Shown: one piece after another, positions 29,142 to 38,071 of the stretch
How positions within the stretch are numbered: position 1 is the stretch's first letter
Layout: every line of letters starts with the position of its first letter
Origin: Verrucomicrobiia bacterium
GTDB taxonomy: Bacteria; Verrucomicrobiota; Verrucomicrobiia; Verrucomicrobiales; Akkermansiaceae
NCBI GenBank assembly: GCA_030431475.1
Contig: JAUIJD010000006.1
Location: 1 to 64,000 of the forward strand
DNA: 64,000 nucleotides
Reading direction: 5' to 3'
Translations under genes and position numbers: made by a program
Notes under the pieces: model-generated
Database searches by the model: none
What the model was told of the DNA's origin: nothing
What the model saw: only the letters and a program-made list of their open reading frames with translations

Positions 29142-29591
29142 TTAGGCGATGCTCCCCCAGTCAATTCGCTTGCCGTGCTCAAGGATCAATCCGCCGGTGC
29201 CCATGCCCGGGGAACAGTCGATGGAATGCTCGCCCTCGATGGGGAGTTCGATGACTTCAACTCGGGAAGCCTCGTCCTCCTCCGTGGGAAAGAATGCCCC
29301 ACCGGGCTCGCAGTAGAGGTAGAAGTCGCCAAAGTGAGCCCCGCAGGGGCAGGTGTTCATGAAATACTCCGTATCGGCCATCTTGGAGTGGCGACGCTCG
29401 TAGTTCGGCTGAGCAGCAGTGATGGCGAGCAGGAACTCGTCGGGCATCGATCGAATGTCGCTGAGCACGAAGGGTTCCTCCTTGCCGGACGCCAGGGCGA
29501 CGACGCGGCAGGTCTTGCCACATTTCCAACAATCCTCACTGGAGCGGAACAGGTAGAATGGAGGAGAGAAGGTCTCGATGTCGTGAAGCAT
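29142..29591 (-). CDS. Cys-rich, probably zinc-binding protein in the defence operon
   Basis: A 149-residue protein, not recognised as a named family. Cysteines are grouped as CWKCGKTC (residues 21-28) and TCPCGAHFGDFYLYC, which suits one or two zinc sites. LASGKEEPFVLSDI lies between them. I chose the ATG at 29591, 10 bp after the helicase stop; a TTG at 29621 would overlap the helicase gene. The tight spacing to helicase and DUF4391 indicates co-expression. It could be an adaptor or nucleic-acid-binding subunit, which is inference only. Confidence 0.7.
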   Translation of the reverse strand: MLHDIETFSPPFYLFRSSEDCWKCGKTCRVVALASGKEEPFVLSDIRSMPDEFLLAITAAQPNYERRHSKMADTEYFMNTCPCGAHFGDFYLYCEPGGAFFPTEEDEASRVEVIELPIEGEHSIDCSPGMGTGGLILEHGKRIDWGSIA

Positions 29592-29601
29592 GGCGTCGGG
29601 A

Positions 29602-32600
29602 TCAGTCGGTGGGCTGGACAACGAGGAACGAGATCAGCTCGAAGTCGTCGAGCCCGGTGATGGAGTCGACGAGGGCCGTTGTCTTGCCCGGTTGGAAGAG
29701 GCTGTCGATGTCGCCTTCCTCCTTCACGTCGATCATCGAGCGGATGGCGTCGTCGAGCAGGGCGGAGTAGCGGCTCATGTCGCGGCCGTCCTTGGTGGCC
29801 TCATTGAAGTGCCGGCAGAGATCGGGGTAGGGTTCCTCTCGTCCCTTGCAGGCGGTTCTGGCGAGATCGAGGAGGCGCTTCACCTCGGTATGCCGGGTGA
29901 TGACCTCGCCGTCGTTGCCGATGAAGACGAGGTAGTAGGGGTGGAGCCGGTTCTGGTGGTCGATGTTCACCCCGTCCTCACGGTTTCGGAGGGTGAACAG
30001 CACTCCGGGAACCAGTCCGCGGTCGGGATTGGCCGGGACGACGGCATGGAGGCCGTTTGGCGTCCGACTCGGGTCACCGTGCTCCTTCACGTAGCTGACC
30101 AGATCCATCCGGAAGTCATTCAGCCCGAGATCGGTGATGGAGATGCCGGTCTTGAGGTCCTCCATTTCGATCACCTCCTCCTGAAGCCGGCGGAGCTGCT
30201 CCTTGCGGTAGGAAATCTCATTGGCCTTGGGGTCGAGGACGTTGTCACTGCCGGTGCCGGTGACATCAACGATGACCATGCGGTTCTCCACCCGCTCCTT
30301 GAGGTTGATGTATTCGTCGAGCGAGATGTCCGGCCAGTAGTTCACCAGCTGGATGCAGGAGTTCGGCGAGCCAATCCGGTCGATGCGACCGAACCGCTGG
30401 ATGATGCGGACCGGGTTCCAGTGGATGTCGTAGTTGATGAGGTAGTCGCAGTCCTGGAGGTTCTGGCCCTCGGAGATGCAGTCGGTGCCGATGACGAGGT
30501 CGATCACGCCCTTTTCCTCGGGCATCACGAGTTCCTTCTCCTTCGAGATCGGGGAGAAGAGCGTCATGACGTCCTGGAAGTCGTATCCCTGGCCGAGCGT
30601 CGTCTTCGGACTGGTGGTGCCGGTGATCTTGCCGGTGTGCAGGCCGAACCGCTTGAGGTGCCGGTCGGCGAGATTCTCGTAAAGGTAATCGGCGGTGTCG
30701 GCGAAGGCGGTGAAGAGAAGCACCTTCTTGTTGCCTGGATTGATGGGAGACTGGACCTTTGAGCTGATCTGCTGAAGAAGATGCTGGAGCTTGGCATCGT
30801 GCTCGGGCGTGACCTTCTCCATCTCGGTGATCAGGGCGACGATGACGGCGCGATCCGCCTCCATGGCCCGCTTCCAGGAGGGAAGGTCGAGATCCTCGAG
30901 GGCGATCTCGCTCTTGCCGCCCAAGGTCATTTCGTCCGGATCGGGGAGTTCATCGTCGTCCGGGTCGAAGTCGTCGGCATCCATGCTGGAGACCGAAAGG
31001 GACGACCGGTTGCCGGCTTCGTAGTCGTCGATCCGCTGGAGCATCCGCTGGTGATTGGCCTCGAGCTTTCCGAGGGTGATGCGGAAGGCGTGGACCGAGC
31101 TTTCAAGGCGCTTCAGCAGGTTGACTGTCATCAGGGCCCGGATGCCCTTCTGCTGGCCTGAGAGGCTGACGTTCCGGGAAATGCCCTCGAGGTCGTCGCT
31201 GTAGGCCTGCTCATACTTCGACCGTCGACTCGGAAGAATGAATTCCGCGGGTGTGTAGACGGCGAGGTCGAGCTGGGTCAGTTGGTCGTAGATCTGATCA
31301 AACCCGTCCACGTCGTCCCGCGTGGTGAGCGGCGGATGGAAAGCAATCGGGGGCCGACGCTCGGGGAAGGTGCCGATGTCGGCCGTATCGTAGTAGGCCT
31401 CGATGTGCTTCCGTGAGCGGGCAATCGTCACACTGTCCAGCAGCTCGAAAAACTCGAAATCGAGGGACTTGAGGATGGCCTCAGGCGTCCGCTCCTCCGC
31501 CGGCATCTTGCTCCAGCGAGTGAACGCCGCCTGGGCCTGACGAAAGATCTCCTCGATGCTGCTCTTGGTCTTGAGCTTGGCACTGAGTTTGTCCGATTCG
31601 CCCTCGTAGGCCAGGGCGAGCTGGTTCCGCAGGTCCGAGAAGCGGTTGTTCACCGGGGTGGCGGACAGCATCAGAACCTTGGTCTGCACGCCGGCCCGGA
31701 TGACCTGCTCCATGAGGAGCTCGTAACGGGACTTTCGCTCTTCCTCGCCCGGATTGTTGTTCCGGAAGTTGTGGGACTCGTCGATGACGATGAGGTCGTA
31801 ATTGCCCCAGTTCACCTGCTTGAGCGGCGTGCCGTGGGAGTAGCCGCTGGTCCGCTGGAGGTCGGTGTGATTCAGGACGTCGTAGTTCAGCCGGTCCGCT
31901 GCGAGCAGGTTCGTCTTGAGGTTCCGGTTGTACGTCAGCCAGTTGTCGGCCAGCTTCTTCGGACACAGGACCAGGACGGACTTGTTCCGCAGCTCGTAGT
32001 ATTTGATCACGGCGAGCGCCGTGAAGGTCTTTCCGAGACCGACGCTGTCCGCCAGGATACAGCCGTTGAAGGTCTCCAGCTTGTTGATGATCCCGATGGC
32101 CGCATCACGCTGGAAGTTGAAGAGCTTCTGCCAGACGACCGATTCCTGATAGCCGGTGCGGTCGTTGGGCATCACATCCTCGGTGATGTCCTCGAGGAAC
32201 TCCGTGAAAATATTGTAGAGCATCACGAAGTAGATCCGCTCTGGGGAATTCTCGGAATAGACGCCGGCGATGTGATCGCAGACCTGATCGGTCACGTCCT
32301 CCAGCTTCTCCTTGTCGTTCCAGATCTGCTCGAAGAGCTGCAGGTAGCCGTCGGTCATTGGTGACCCGGTGAACTTGTTGACGAGGTTCGAGAGGGCATT
32401 GCCCTGCTGATAGCCGAGATCAACCGCGGTGAATCCCTGCAGCGGGAAGTAGACGGCCGGCTCGGCGTCGGGGGATTCAACGCAGGCCATCTGCTGCATC
32501 GAGGATTTCGTTGCGTTCGACCGGAAGGTCGCCTTGTCGCGGATCCACTCCGCACATTCCCGGGCGATAGCCCGTTGGGTAAGCTTGTTCCGTAGCTGGA

Positions 32601-32877
32601 TCTCAAACTCAGTCCCGTAGAGGCTACGCTCCCGCTCCAGCTTCGGAATGAAGAACTCCCGCCGCTCCTTGGGCAGCTTGTCTGTCGCCTCCCCCTGAAC
32701 GAAAGTGGGTGAGGTGAAAATGAACTCGACCTCCTCGACCTGTTCCAGCTCCTCCTTCAGGGCCTCGTAGGCGTAGATGGAGAAGCACGAGGCTGCGATT
32801 CGCAGCTTCGCCCCGGAAGCGACCGTCCGCTTGAGGTCGTCCCCGAGGAGGTCGTTGACGTTGTCGATCGTTTCCAT
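29602..32877 (-). CDS. SNF2-type DNA helicase with PLD-like N-terminal domain
   Basis: A 1091-residue protein from the ATG at 32877. The first ~150 residues (KLRIAASCFSIYAYEAL and VEFIFTSPTF) resemble the PLD-like domain found in front of some defence helicases, though I see no HKD catalytic motif. The helicase core has Walker A ADSVGLGKTFTALAV, motif II VIDESHNF, the SAT-like LSATPVNN and a C-terminal lobe with QRFGRIDRIGS. Related helicases occur in DISARM-like and other multi-gene systems. It is probably a motor that scans or remodels phage DNA. A TTG at 32928 could add 17 residues. Confidence 0.9.
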   Translation of the reverse strand: METIDNVNDLLGDDLKRTVASGAKLRIAASCFSIYAYEALKEELEQVEEVEFIFTSPTFVQGEATDKLPKERREFFIPKLERERSLYGTEFEIQLRNKLTQRAIARECAEWIRDKATFRSNATKSSMQQMACVESPDAEPAVYFPLQGFTAVDLGYQQGNALSNLVNKFTGSPMTDGYLQLFEQIWNDKEKLEDVTDQVCDHIAGVYSENSPERIYFVMLYNIFTEFLEDITEDVMPNDRTGYQESVVWQKLFNFQRDAAIGIINKLETFNGCILADSVGLGKTFTALAVIKYYELRNKSVLVLCPKKLADNWLTYNRNLKTNLLAADRLNYDVLNHTDLQRTSGYSHGTPLKQVNWGNYDLIVIDESHNFRNNNPGEEERKSRYELLMEQVIRAGVQTKVLMLSATPVNNRFSDLRNQLALAYEGESDKLSAKLKTKSSIEEIFRQAQAAFTRWSKMPAEERTPEAILKSLDFEFFELLDSVTIARSRKHIEAYYDTADIGTFPERRPPIAFHPPLTTRDDVDGFDQIYDQLTQLDLAVYTPAEFILPSRRSKYEQAYSDDLEGISRNVSLSGQQKGIRALMTVNLLKRLESSVHAFRITLGKLEANHQRMLQRIDDYEAGNRSSLSVSSMDADDFDPDDDELPDPDEMTLGGKSEIALEDLDLPSWKRAMEADRAVIVALITEMEKVTPEHDAKLQHLLQQISSKVQSPINPGNKKVLLFTAFADTADYLYENLADRHLKRFGLHTGKITGTTSPKTTLGQGYDFQDVMTLFSPISKEKELVMPEEKGVIDLVIGTDCISEGQNLQDCDYLINYDIHWNPVRIIQRFGRIDRIGSPNSCIQLVNYWPDISLDEYINLKERVENRMVIVDVTGTGSDNVLDPKANEISYRKEQLRRLQEEVIEMEDLKTGISITDLGLNDFRMDLVSYVKEHGDPSRTPNGLHAVVPANPDRGLVPGVLFTLRNREDGVNIDHQNRLHPYYLVFIGNDGEVITRHTEVKRLLDLARTACKGREEPYPDLCRHFNEATKDGRDMSRYSALLDDAIRSMIDVKEEGDIDSLFQPGKTTALVDSITGLDDFELISFLVVQPTD

Positions 32878-33026
32878 GCCAATCAACCGACGGCTCAGCA
32901 AAGGATCTGAGGCCAGCTTCGGATCCAAGTAATGACGGAGTTAGCTCGGTGCGACAAGTCAGCACATTTGCGAGCTCTAACCTTCGTCCGGCGAGCGGCC
33001 CAGCAGCTCGGCGGCTATCCGAGGTG

Positions 33027-33218
33027 TTAGGCGAGGTCGATGAATTCCAGACGGTGCCGGGCCCGCAGCGACTCCATCTCGGCGGTGAGCCAGCGGGAGG
33101 ACGGGAGCAGGACGGTGGATTCGGTGCGGGTCGAGAGTTCGCGGAACAGCCCGTGGTAGTCGCCAAGGTGGCCGGGTGGGAGGAAGAGGAGCACCGGGCT
33201 GACCCGGCCGAAGGGGTC
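33027..33218 (-). pseudogene. 3' fragment of an unrecognised island gene
   Basis: About 63 codons end in a TAA at 33027. The frame reads DPFGRVSPVLLFLPP ... AEMESLRARHRLEFIDLA, which looks like real protein with hydrophobic and charged alternation. Upstream (above 33218) the frame enters the tRNA-derived repeat at 33228 and no start is present. It is probably the end of the first gene of the operon, cut when the island boundary formed. The family is unknown. Confidence 0.4.
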
Positions 33219-33227
33219 CTGGTTCGA

Positions 33228-33243
33228 TCGGGGTGGCGGGATT
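33228..33243 (-). other. candidate right attachment site (tRNA-Pro 3' end copy)
   Basis: The 16 bases are identical to 33415-33430, the discriminator base, acceptor stem and part of the T-arm of tRNA-Pro. The copy is in the same orientation and 187 bp from the tRNA gene. It marks where the gene fragment at 33027-33218 breaks off. An exact 16-base match at this place is very unlikely to be chance. Confidence 0.7.
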
Positions 33244-33371
33244 GCCTCCACTCCGTTCCGGCCATTCCGGTTTCGCTCGCGCCACTCGCAGGAGGGATTC
33301 GGTCGCGATGCTCCCGCCGAATTCAAACCCCTCTCGCTTCGCTCGAGAGCGCTCACTTGCCAGGCCGGAAA

Positions 33372-33413
33372 CATCAAACCCCGCCCCCGGAAGACCGGGG
33401 GCGGGGTTTGATG
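33372..33413 (-). terminator. 19-bp perfect hairpin after tRNA-Pro
   Basis: The arms are 33372-33390 and 33395-33413, with a 4-nt loop. On the minus strand it starts at the encoded CCA of the tRNA and has TTTG in its far arm. It is the likely terminator of the tRNA transcript. Confidence 0.8.
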
Positions 33414-33488
33414 GTCGGGGTGGCGGGATTCGAACCCACGGCCTCTTCGTCCCGAACGAAGCGCGCTACCAGGCTGCGCCACACCCCG
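33412..33488 (-). tRNA. tRNA-Pro (anticodon CGG)
   Basis: A complete cloverleaf on the minus strand. The acceptor stem pairs CGGGGTG with CACCCCG, followed by discriminator A and an encoded CCA. The anticodon stem CTTCG/CGAAG holds the loop TTCGGGA, with anticodon CGG. The T-arm reads GTGGG-TTCGAAT-CCCGC. It reads CCG codons, which are abundant in this GC-rich genome. Its 3' end serves as the integration site of the neighbouring defence island. Confidence 0.96.
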
Positions 33489-33570
33489 ATGATTCGGTCG
33501 CTCGGCGCACGAGCGGGCGGCTTCTTTCTCCGAATTTCCCCGATGCTGCAAGCGAAATTCGGTCGCTGCC

Positions 33571-33602
33571 AAAAAAGAGGGGCCGCGCACCCGCGCGGCC
33601 CC
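33571..33602 (-). terminator. intrinsic terminator of the minus-strand hydrolase operon
   Basis: Perfect 10-bp GC arms (33579-33588 and 33593-33602) with a 4-nt loop are followed, on the minus strand, by a T-tract from 33576 to 33571. It lies about 130 bp after the stop of the DUF4965-type gene. Confidence 0.85.
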
Positions 33603-33731
33603 TGTAGTGTCATGAAATGTTTTCGCAGGGCGGTCGCCCCTCAGCGATGAGCGGAAGATGCGCGATTCTGACAAAACTGTCATGTCGCCATTTTATGGGA
33701 CAGGCGCCGATCCGGTGCGAAGCCCGCAGGT

Positions 33732-36224
33732 TCAAGGATCCGCCGGGCGAACGGTGACCAGTCCGGCGTCGATGTACTGCCCGCCCTCGGTCTGGCGGCA
33801 GTGGATCGCCATCTGGTTGCGCCCGCGTTTCAGGGTCGCCAGGGCTTCGGGGCGGATCTCGTATTCGTCGTAGCGGGTCGAGTAGCCGTCGAGCGACAGC
33901 GCCAGAACGCCATTCAGGTAGATCTCGGCATCCTCGTCGTGGTGGACGCTGAGCCGCAGTTCCCCGGGATCAAAGTCGCGCAGCGCGAAGGTCCGGCGCA
34001 GCCAGATCTCGCGGTTCTGCCAGCGCGTGCCGACTTCGGAGTTCGGGGTCTGGCGGGTGCCGAAGCCGCCCTTCCCTTCGCGCCACTCGGAGTCATCGAA
34101 GCCGGGCTCAACCCAGTCGTCCCCGGGCTCCCTACCGGTGAAGCGCCAGACGACCTCGGCATCGCGGGCGGTGGGCACGATGGGCGTGATGACGGGTGGC
34201 TTCGGCAGCTTCGCCCAGCCGGAGGCCTGGGTGACGTCGCGGGAGGCGTATTTCTTCCACACGGCGTCGTGGTAGAGCATCTCGAGAAAGACGCCGCCGA
34301 CGACGGGACGGGCGGTGAAGCCGCGGCGCTTGGCCGAGGAGGTGAAATACCAGTCGGTCATCGGAACGCGGTCGGGGGTCTCGTCGAGGAAACGGCGCAC
34401 CGGTTCGACCAGGGCCTCGAAGTCGTCGCGGTCGCGGGTGAGCGTCGCGGTCCACAGCACCCAGTCGAGCTTGGTGTAGTCGGAGCGGTTGTCGAGCGGC
34501 AGGCCGTACTTGTTCTGCACCTCGCGGTAGTGGGCCATCTCCTTGGCCAGCACGTCGTCGGGAAACAGCCCGAGGCCGAGGATGCGGTCCCAGACGAGAT
34601 TGTATTTCTGGCTCCAGGTCCCCTGGCGGTCGAAGGCGAGACGGAAATGACCGCCGTCGTCGGCCTCCTCGATCCAGCGTTGCGCGAAGCCCTTGGCGAG
34701 GTCGTAGTATTTCCGCGACGCCGCCTTGTCGCCGCGCAGCGAACAGAGCTTGGCGTACGACCCGAGCGCGCAGATCGCCTTGGCCGAGAGATTCACGTTG
34801 TGGGCCAGGTGCCCGGCGAAGTCGTCGGTGCAGAGCTGGTTCTCCGGATCGAATCCCTTGTCCTCGAGATACTCCGCCCACCGGGTGAGTTGAGGCCAGT
34901 AGCGCTCGGCGAAGGAGGCGTCCCCTTCCATCTGAGCCACCGCCCCGAAGAGCAGCAGCAGGTTGCCGCATTCCTCGACCGGCATCTGGTTCTCCTCGCT
35001 GGTTTCGCCACCGCCGTAGACCTGGCCGTTGGCGTGCGGATACTGGCCGAGGTCGTGCGGAGCGAAGGGAAACTTCCAGCGCTCGGACGCGGCATACTCC
35101 ATGAAGGGCACGATGAAGGACTTCGCCAGGGTCGGCCCGAAGAGCAGGAACTGGGGCGCCATCGGATAGAACACGTCGGAAGTCGCGATGCAGCCGTTGC
35201 TGTGGTTCTCCTTCGAAAACTGGAGCGGCTGGCCCTCGGCGTCGGCGACGAACTTGCCGGCGGCGAAGCACTGGCGGTAGGCCAGCGCACCAATGTAGGC
35301 GAAGTCCTCGCCCCCGGCCTTGGTGAGATCGGCGACGAGCTCCTTGTCGAAGGCCATGCAACGCTTCCGGAGCTCCGGGTATTCCTTCGCCGAAGCCTCG
35401 AGGAGGTCCTCCGCCTCCCAGCCGTCCCGCCGCCAGAACGGGCGCAGGTTGTTCCGCATGAATTGGATCGAATAGAGGTCGTCGTAGGCGAGCACGCACC
35501 AGCGCGACGCGGGTTCGGCACCGACTTCGCCGAGATCGAAGCGCATCGTCAGCGCGCGTTCGCCGGACGGCCCGGGCCCCTCGCCTTCCGTCGCGGCACT
35601 CGCCTGGCCTTCGGGCGCGGCGAGGTAGAGGTAGCCCCAGTCGATCCGGATGTCGTCGCCGCTGCGGGCGAGCACGCGCTGGCCGGTCGAGCCGGCCTTG
35701 AGGACGTCGAGCCCCTCGACCCCGTCCACCGCGGACACCTCCGCCGGCTCGTCGGGGAAGTTGGTGGTCAGCTCGCCGGACGCCCGGAAGTGGAACGACA
35801 CCTCGTGGTCCTTCCCGTCCGCCGACATCGCATCGAAGGTGACGTAGGTGACCGGGCGCGAGAGCAAGGCCATGTCATCGGGCAGCGCGGGCGTCATGAA
35901 GGTGAGGCCGAGCTTCACCCCGTCGCCCTCGAAGGTCGCCAGCGTCCTGGTGGGGAGCACTTCGAGACCCGTCTGCTCGAGGACCGCACCATCCCCGCCG
36001 CCGAGCAGGCGATAGGTCTTGCCATCGATGGAAGCCGTGCACGACAGCCGGTGCGGTTTGCCGGTCCAGTGGGTCGTGTCGCCGTCGTGGAGGCGGTCGT
36101 GCGGCGACCAGATGGAAAAGTAGGGATCGCAGGCGACCAGTGGCACGGAGGGAGGGCGGACCATTTCGGCGGCGGCGGGAATGAGCGCGCTGCCCAGGAG
36201 TGCGAGGGAGGCGAGGTGTTTCAT
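33732..36224 (-). CDS. secreted GtaA/DUF4965-type (glutaminase-family) protein with C-terminal beta module
   Basis: An 830-residue secreted protein with signal peptide ending PAAAE. The N-terminal RPPSVPLVACDPYFSIW is the mark of the DUF4964/DUF5127/DUF4965 group, named after a fungal glutaminase but often found among glycoside hydrolases. An alpha/alpha-barrel-like central part contains NVNLSAKAICALGSYAKL and WDRILGLGLFP. The last ~125 residues (from WRFTGREPGDDW) form a separate module also found at the C-terminus of the GH2 gene at 38072-40378. It is the second gene of an operon with GH43 (4-bp overlap). The true substrate is unclear. Confidence 0.8.
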   Translation of the reverse strand: MKHLASLALLGSALIPAAAEMVRPPSVPLVACDPYFSIWSPHDRLHDGDTTHWTGKPHRLSCTASIDGKTYRLLGGGDGAVLEQTGLEVLPTRTLATFEGDGVKLGLTFMTPALPDDMALLSRPVTYVTFDAMSADGKDHEVSFHFRASGELTTNFPDEPAEVSAVDGVEGLDVLKAGSTGQRVLARSGDDIRIDWGYLYLAAPEGQASAATEGEGPGPSGERALTMRFDLGEVGAEPASRWCVLAYDDLYSIQFMRNNLRPFWRRDGWEAEDLLEASAKEYPELRKRCMAFDKELVADLTKAGGEDFAYIGALAYRQCFAAGKFVADAEGQPLQFSKENHSNGCIATSDVFYPMAPQFLLFGPTLAKSFIVPFMEYAASERWKFPFAPHDLGQYPHANGQVYGGGETSEENQMPVEECGNLLLLFGAVAQMEGDASFAERYWPQLTRWAEYLEDKGFDPENQLCTDDFAGHLAHNVNLSAKAICALGSYAKLCSLRGDKAASRKYYDLAKGFAQRWIEEADDGGHFRLAFDRQGTWSQKYNLVWDRILGLGLFPDDVLAKEMAHYREVQNKYGLPLDNRSDYTKLDWVLWTATLTRDRDDFEALVEPVRRFLDETPDRVPMTDWYFTSSAKRRGFTARPVVGGVFLEMLYHDAVWKKYASRDVTQASGWAKLPKPPVITPIVPTARDAEVVWRFTGREPGDDWVEPGFDDSEWREGKGGFGTRQTPNSEVGTRWQNREIWLRRTFALRDFDPGELRLSVHHDEDAEIYLNGVLALSLDGYSTRYDEYEIRPEALATLKRGRNQMAIHCRQTEGGQYIDAGLVTVRPADP

Positions 36225-37828
36225 GGGTTGGTGCTGTCGGGTTCGGAGGCCTCGAGCCGGGTGACTTCGAGATCGGAGAATCGGGCGTGGGTATCGACGA
36301 CGCGGAGGCCGACGGAGCCGCGGGCATGGGTTTCGTCCTCGGCGAGGAGGTGACGCTCGCCGTCGAGCATCACCGCGATCTGCGACCCTCGGACGGCGAC
36401 CTCCAGCCGGTGGTCGCGACCGGGATCCATGGGGACATCCGCGCGGGCGATCTCGTGCCAGCGGCTTCCATCGGTGCGACCGAGCACGATCCGGTTCTGC
36501 TTCGGAACCAGCCCGGCGAAATACCCGGACTGCGCATCGTAACCGACCGCCGGATCGGAGACCCGGAAGAGCAGGCCCGCATCACGATCGCCGTTGATGA
36601 AGCGGACATTCACCGCCGCCCGGAAGTCGGTGAAGTCACCACCGTCGAGGACGAGCTTCTCTCCGCAGCGGTAGTCGTTGACCGGTTGATCCGGCACGCA
36701 GCCGAGGTGGGCGCCGTCGCGCCGCAGGGAAAGGAACTGCTGGTGGCCATAGTACGAGAAGCCTGGTACTTCGCGTCCGTCGCGAAGACCCCGCGCAAGC
36801 GGCAACCGGGGATCCGCCTTCACCGATCCCGACGGCAGCGGCAGCGTGCTACCGGGATCCACCGGACGGCCGAAATCCGGAAAGCCGGAATCGTCGAAGC
36901 GGAAGGGCTGGACGAAGATCGATCGCCGCCAACCCGGACGACGGTCCCGCTTGGCATGGTAGACGTGCCACCACTCGGCACCGTCGGGGCTCTGGACGAA
37001 GCCGCCGTGTCCGACGCCGAAGGTCTTCTCGCTGCTGCGGAAAACCGGCTCGGGGTGCTTCTTCCACGAACTGGGCAGCAGCGGATCGTCCCCCACCAAC
37101 TCGAGCAGGCCGAGCTTGTAGGTGGGCAGCCACGAGGCCCCGCAGGAGTAGATGAGGAAGGTCCGCCCCCCGTGCTGCAACACCTGAGGCCCTTCGTGCA
37201 GTCCGCGGGATTCCGCACGCTCCTCGGTGCGTTCCCACAGGTGGTCGTCGTTGTCGCAGATCAGCACCCGCGGACCGGAAAGTTTCACCGGCGACGCCAT
37301 CGGGGCGATGTAGAGAAACTGCCGGTCGGTTCCGGGCGCATCCCACCCCGACCAGATCCCGTAACGTTTTCCGCGGTGCTCGAGCACGGTCATGTCGATC
37401 GCCCACACGTTCGGTGAACGTCCGTCCGCCCCCTGCCCCGTCGCCATCGGCCCGTGGATCTCGTAGACACTCAGCGGATCGCTCGTCTCCGACCTCAGGA
37501 CGTAGGTGAGGTGGTTCTCGTTCCGGCCGTCCGACGCCGCGACGTAGATGTGCCAGCGTCCGTCGAGAAAATGGTGTTCCGGTGCCCAGATCTCGCGGGA
37601 GAACGGACCGCTCTTCGGCGGCGTCCAGACGATGTGGCGGCTTCCCAGCGAGGTCAGCCGGTCCGAGATCCACAAGGCCACCCCACGGTTCCCCTCGGAC
37701 TGGCACCAGATGTAGCGGCCTTCGTGGAGGACGACGAACGGATCGGCCCCTTCGGCGATCGGGTTGGTGAAATGGTCCTCCGCGGCGAGACCGGCCGGAA
37801 CCACCAGGCCCGCCGCCAGACATGCCAT
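36221..37828 (-). CDS. secreted GH43-family glycoside hydrolase with C-terminal lectin-like domain
   Basis: A 535-residue protein from the ATG at 37828, signal peptide ending GLAA. NPIAEGADPFVVLHEGRYIW contains the catalytic-base aspartate (Asp29) of the GH43 five-bladed propeller. VWAIDMTVLEHRGK gives the pKa-setting Asp and RGLHEGPQVLQHGGRTFLIY the acid Glu. The last ~190 residues form a concanavalin-like module of the kind often attached to GH43 enzymes. Likely activity is arabinosidase, xylosidase or galactosidase. A TTG at 37942 would add 38 residues before the signal peptide, which is unlikely. The stop overlaps the next gene by 4 bp. Confidence 0.85.
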   Translation of the reverse strand: MACLAAGLVVPAGLAAEDHFTNPIAEGADPFVVLHEGRYIWCQSEGNRGVALWISDRLTSLGSRHIVWTPPKSGPFSREIWAPEHHFLDGRWHIYVAASDGRNENHLTYVLRSETSDPLSVYEIHGPMATGQGADGRSPNVWAIDMTVLEHRGKRYGIWSGWDAPGTDRQFLYIAPMASPVKLSGPRVLICDNDDHLWERTEERAESRGLHEGPQVLQHGGRTFLIYSCGASWLPTYKLGLLELVGDDPLLPSSWKKHPEPVFRSSEKTFGVGHGGFVQSPDGAEWWHVYHAKRDRRPGWRRSIFVQPFRFDDSGFPDFGRPVDPGSTLPLPSGSVKADPRLPLARGLRDGREVPGFSYYGHQQFLSLRRDGAHLGCVPDQPVNDYRCGEKLVLDGGDFTDFRAAVNVRFINGDRDAGLLFRVSDPAVGYDAQSGYFAGLVPKQNRIVLGRTDGSRWHEIARADVPMDPGRDHRLEVAVRGSQIAVMLDGERHLLAEDETHARGSVGLRVVDTHARFSDLEVTRLEASEPDSTNP

Positions 37829-38071
37829 GCGGCGGAGGCGCCGGTTCAGAACGTGAAGTTTCTTGGGAGCGTGCACCTTGCCGGCATGCTGAAGGGATTC
37901 GCGGATGCTTTCCAGAAACTCCGAGCCCCCCGAAAGGGGCAATGCCGCCGTGCGAGGACGCTGGCAGCATGAGCGTAACCGAATCGCGCCTGGATCGGTT
38001 CACCGGCGATCTTGCGCGTTCGGAGGTCTTCCACGAAGCTGGAGAACCTCCCCGAATCCTCCATCCCCATC
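37829..38071. other. divergent promoter region between GH43 and GH2
   Basis: This 243-bp spacer lies between two operons that point away from each other, so it should hold both promoters and any shared operator. I see no clear conserved promoter boxes or inverted repeat. Confidence 0.5.

Noticed and set aside
28481-33000. Complete DISARM system
   Set aside because: The helicase is DISARM-like in plan, but drmA, drmB and a DISARM methyltransferase are not present; the methyltransferase here is type III Mod.
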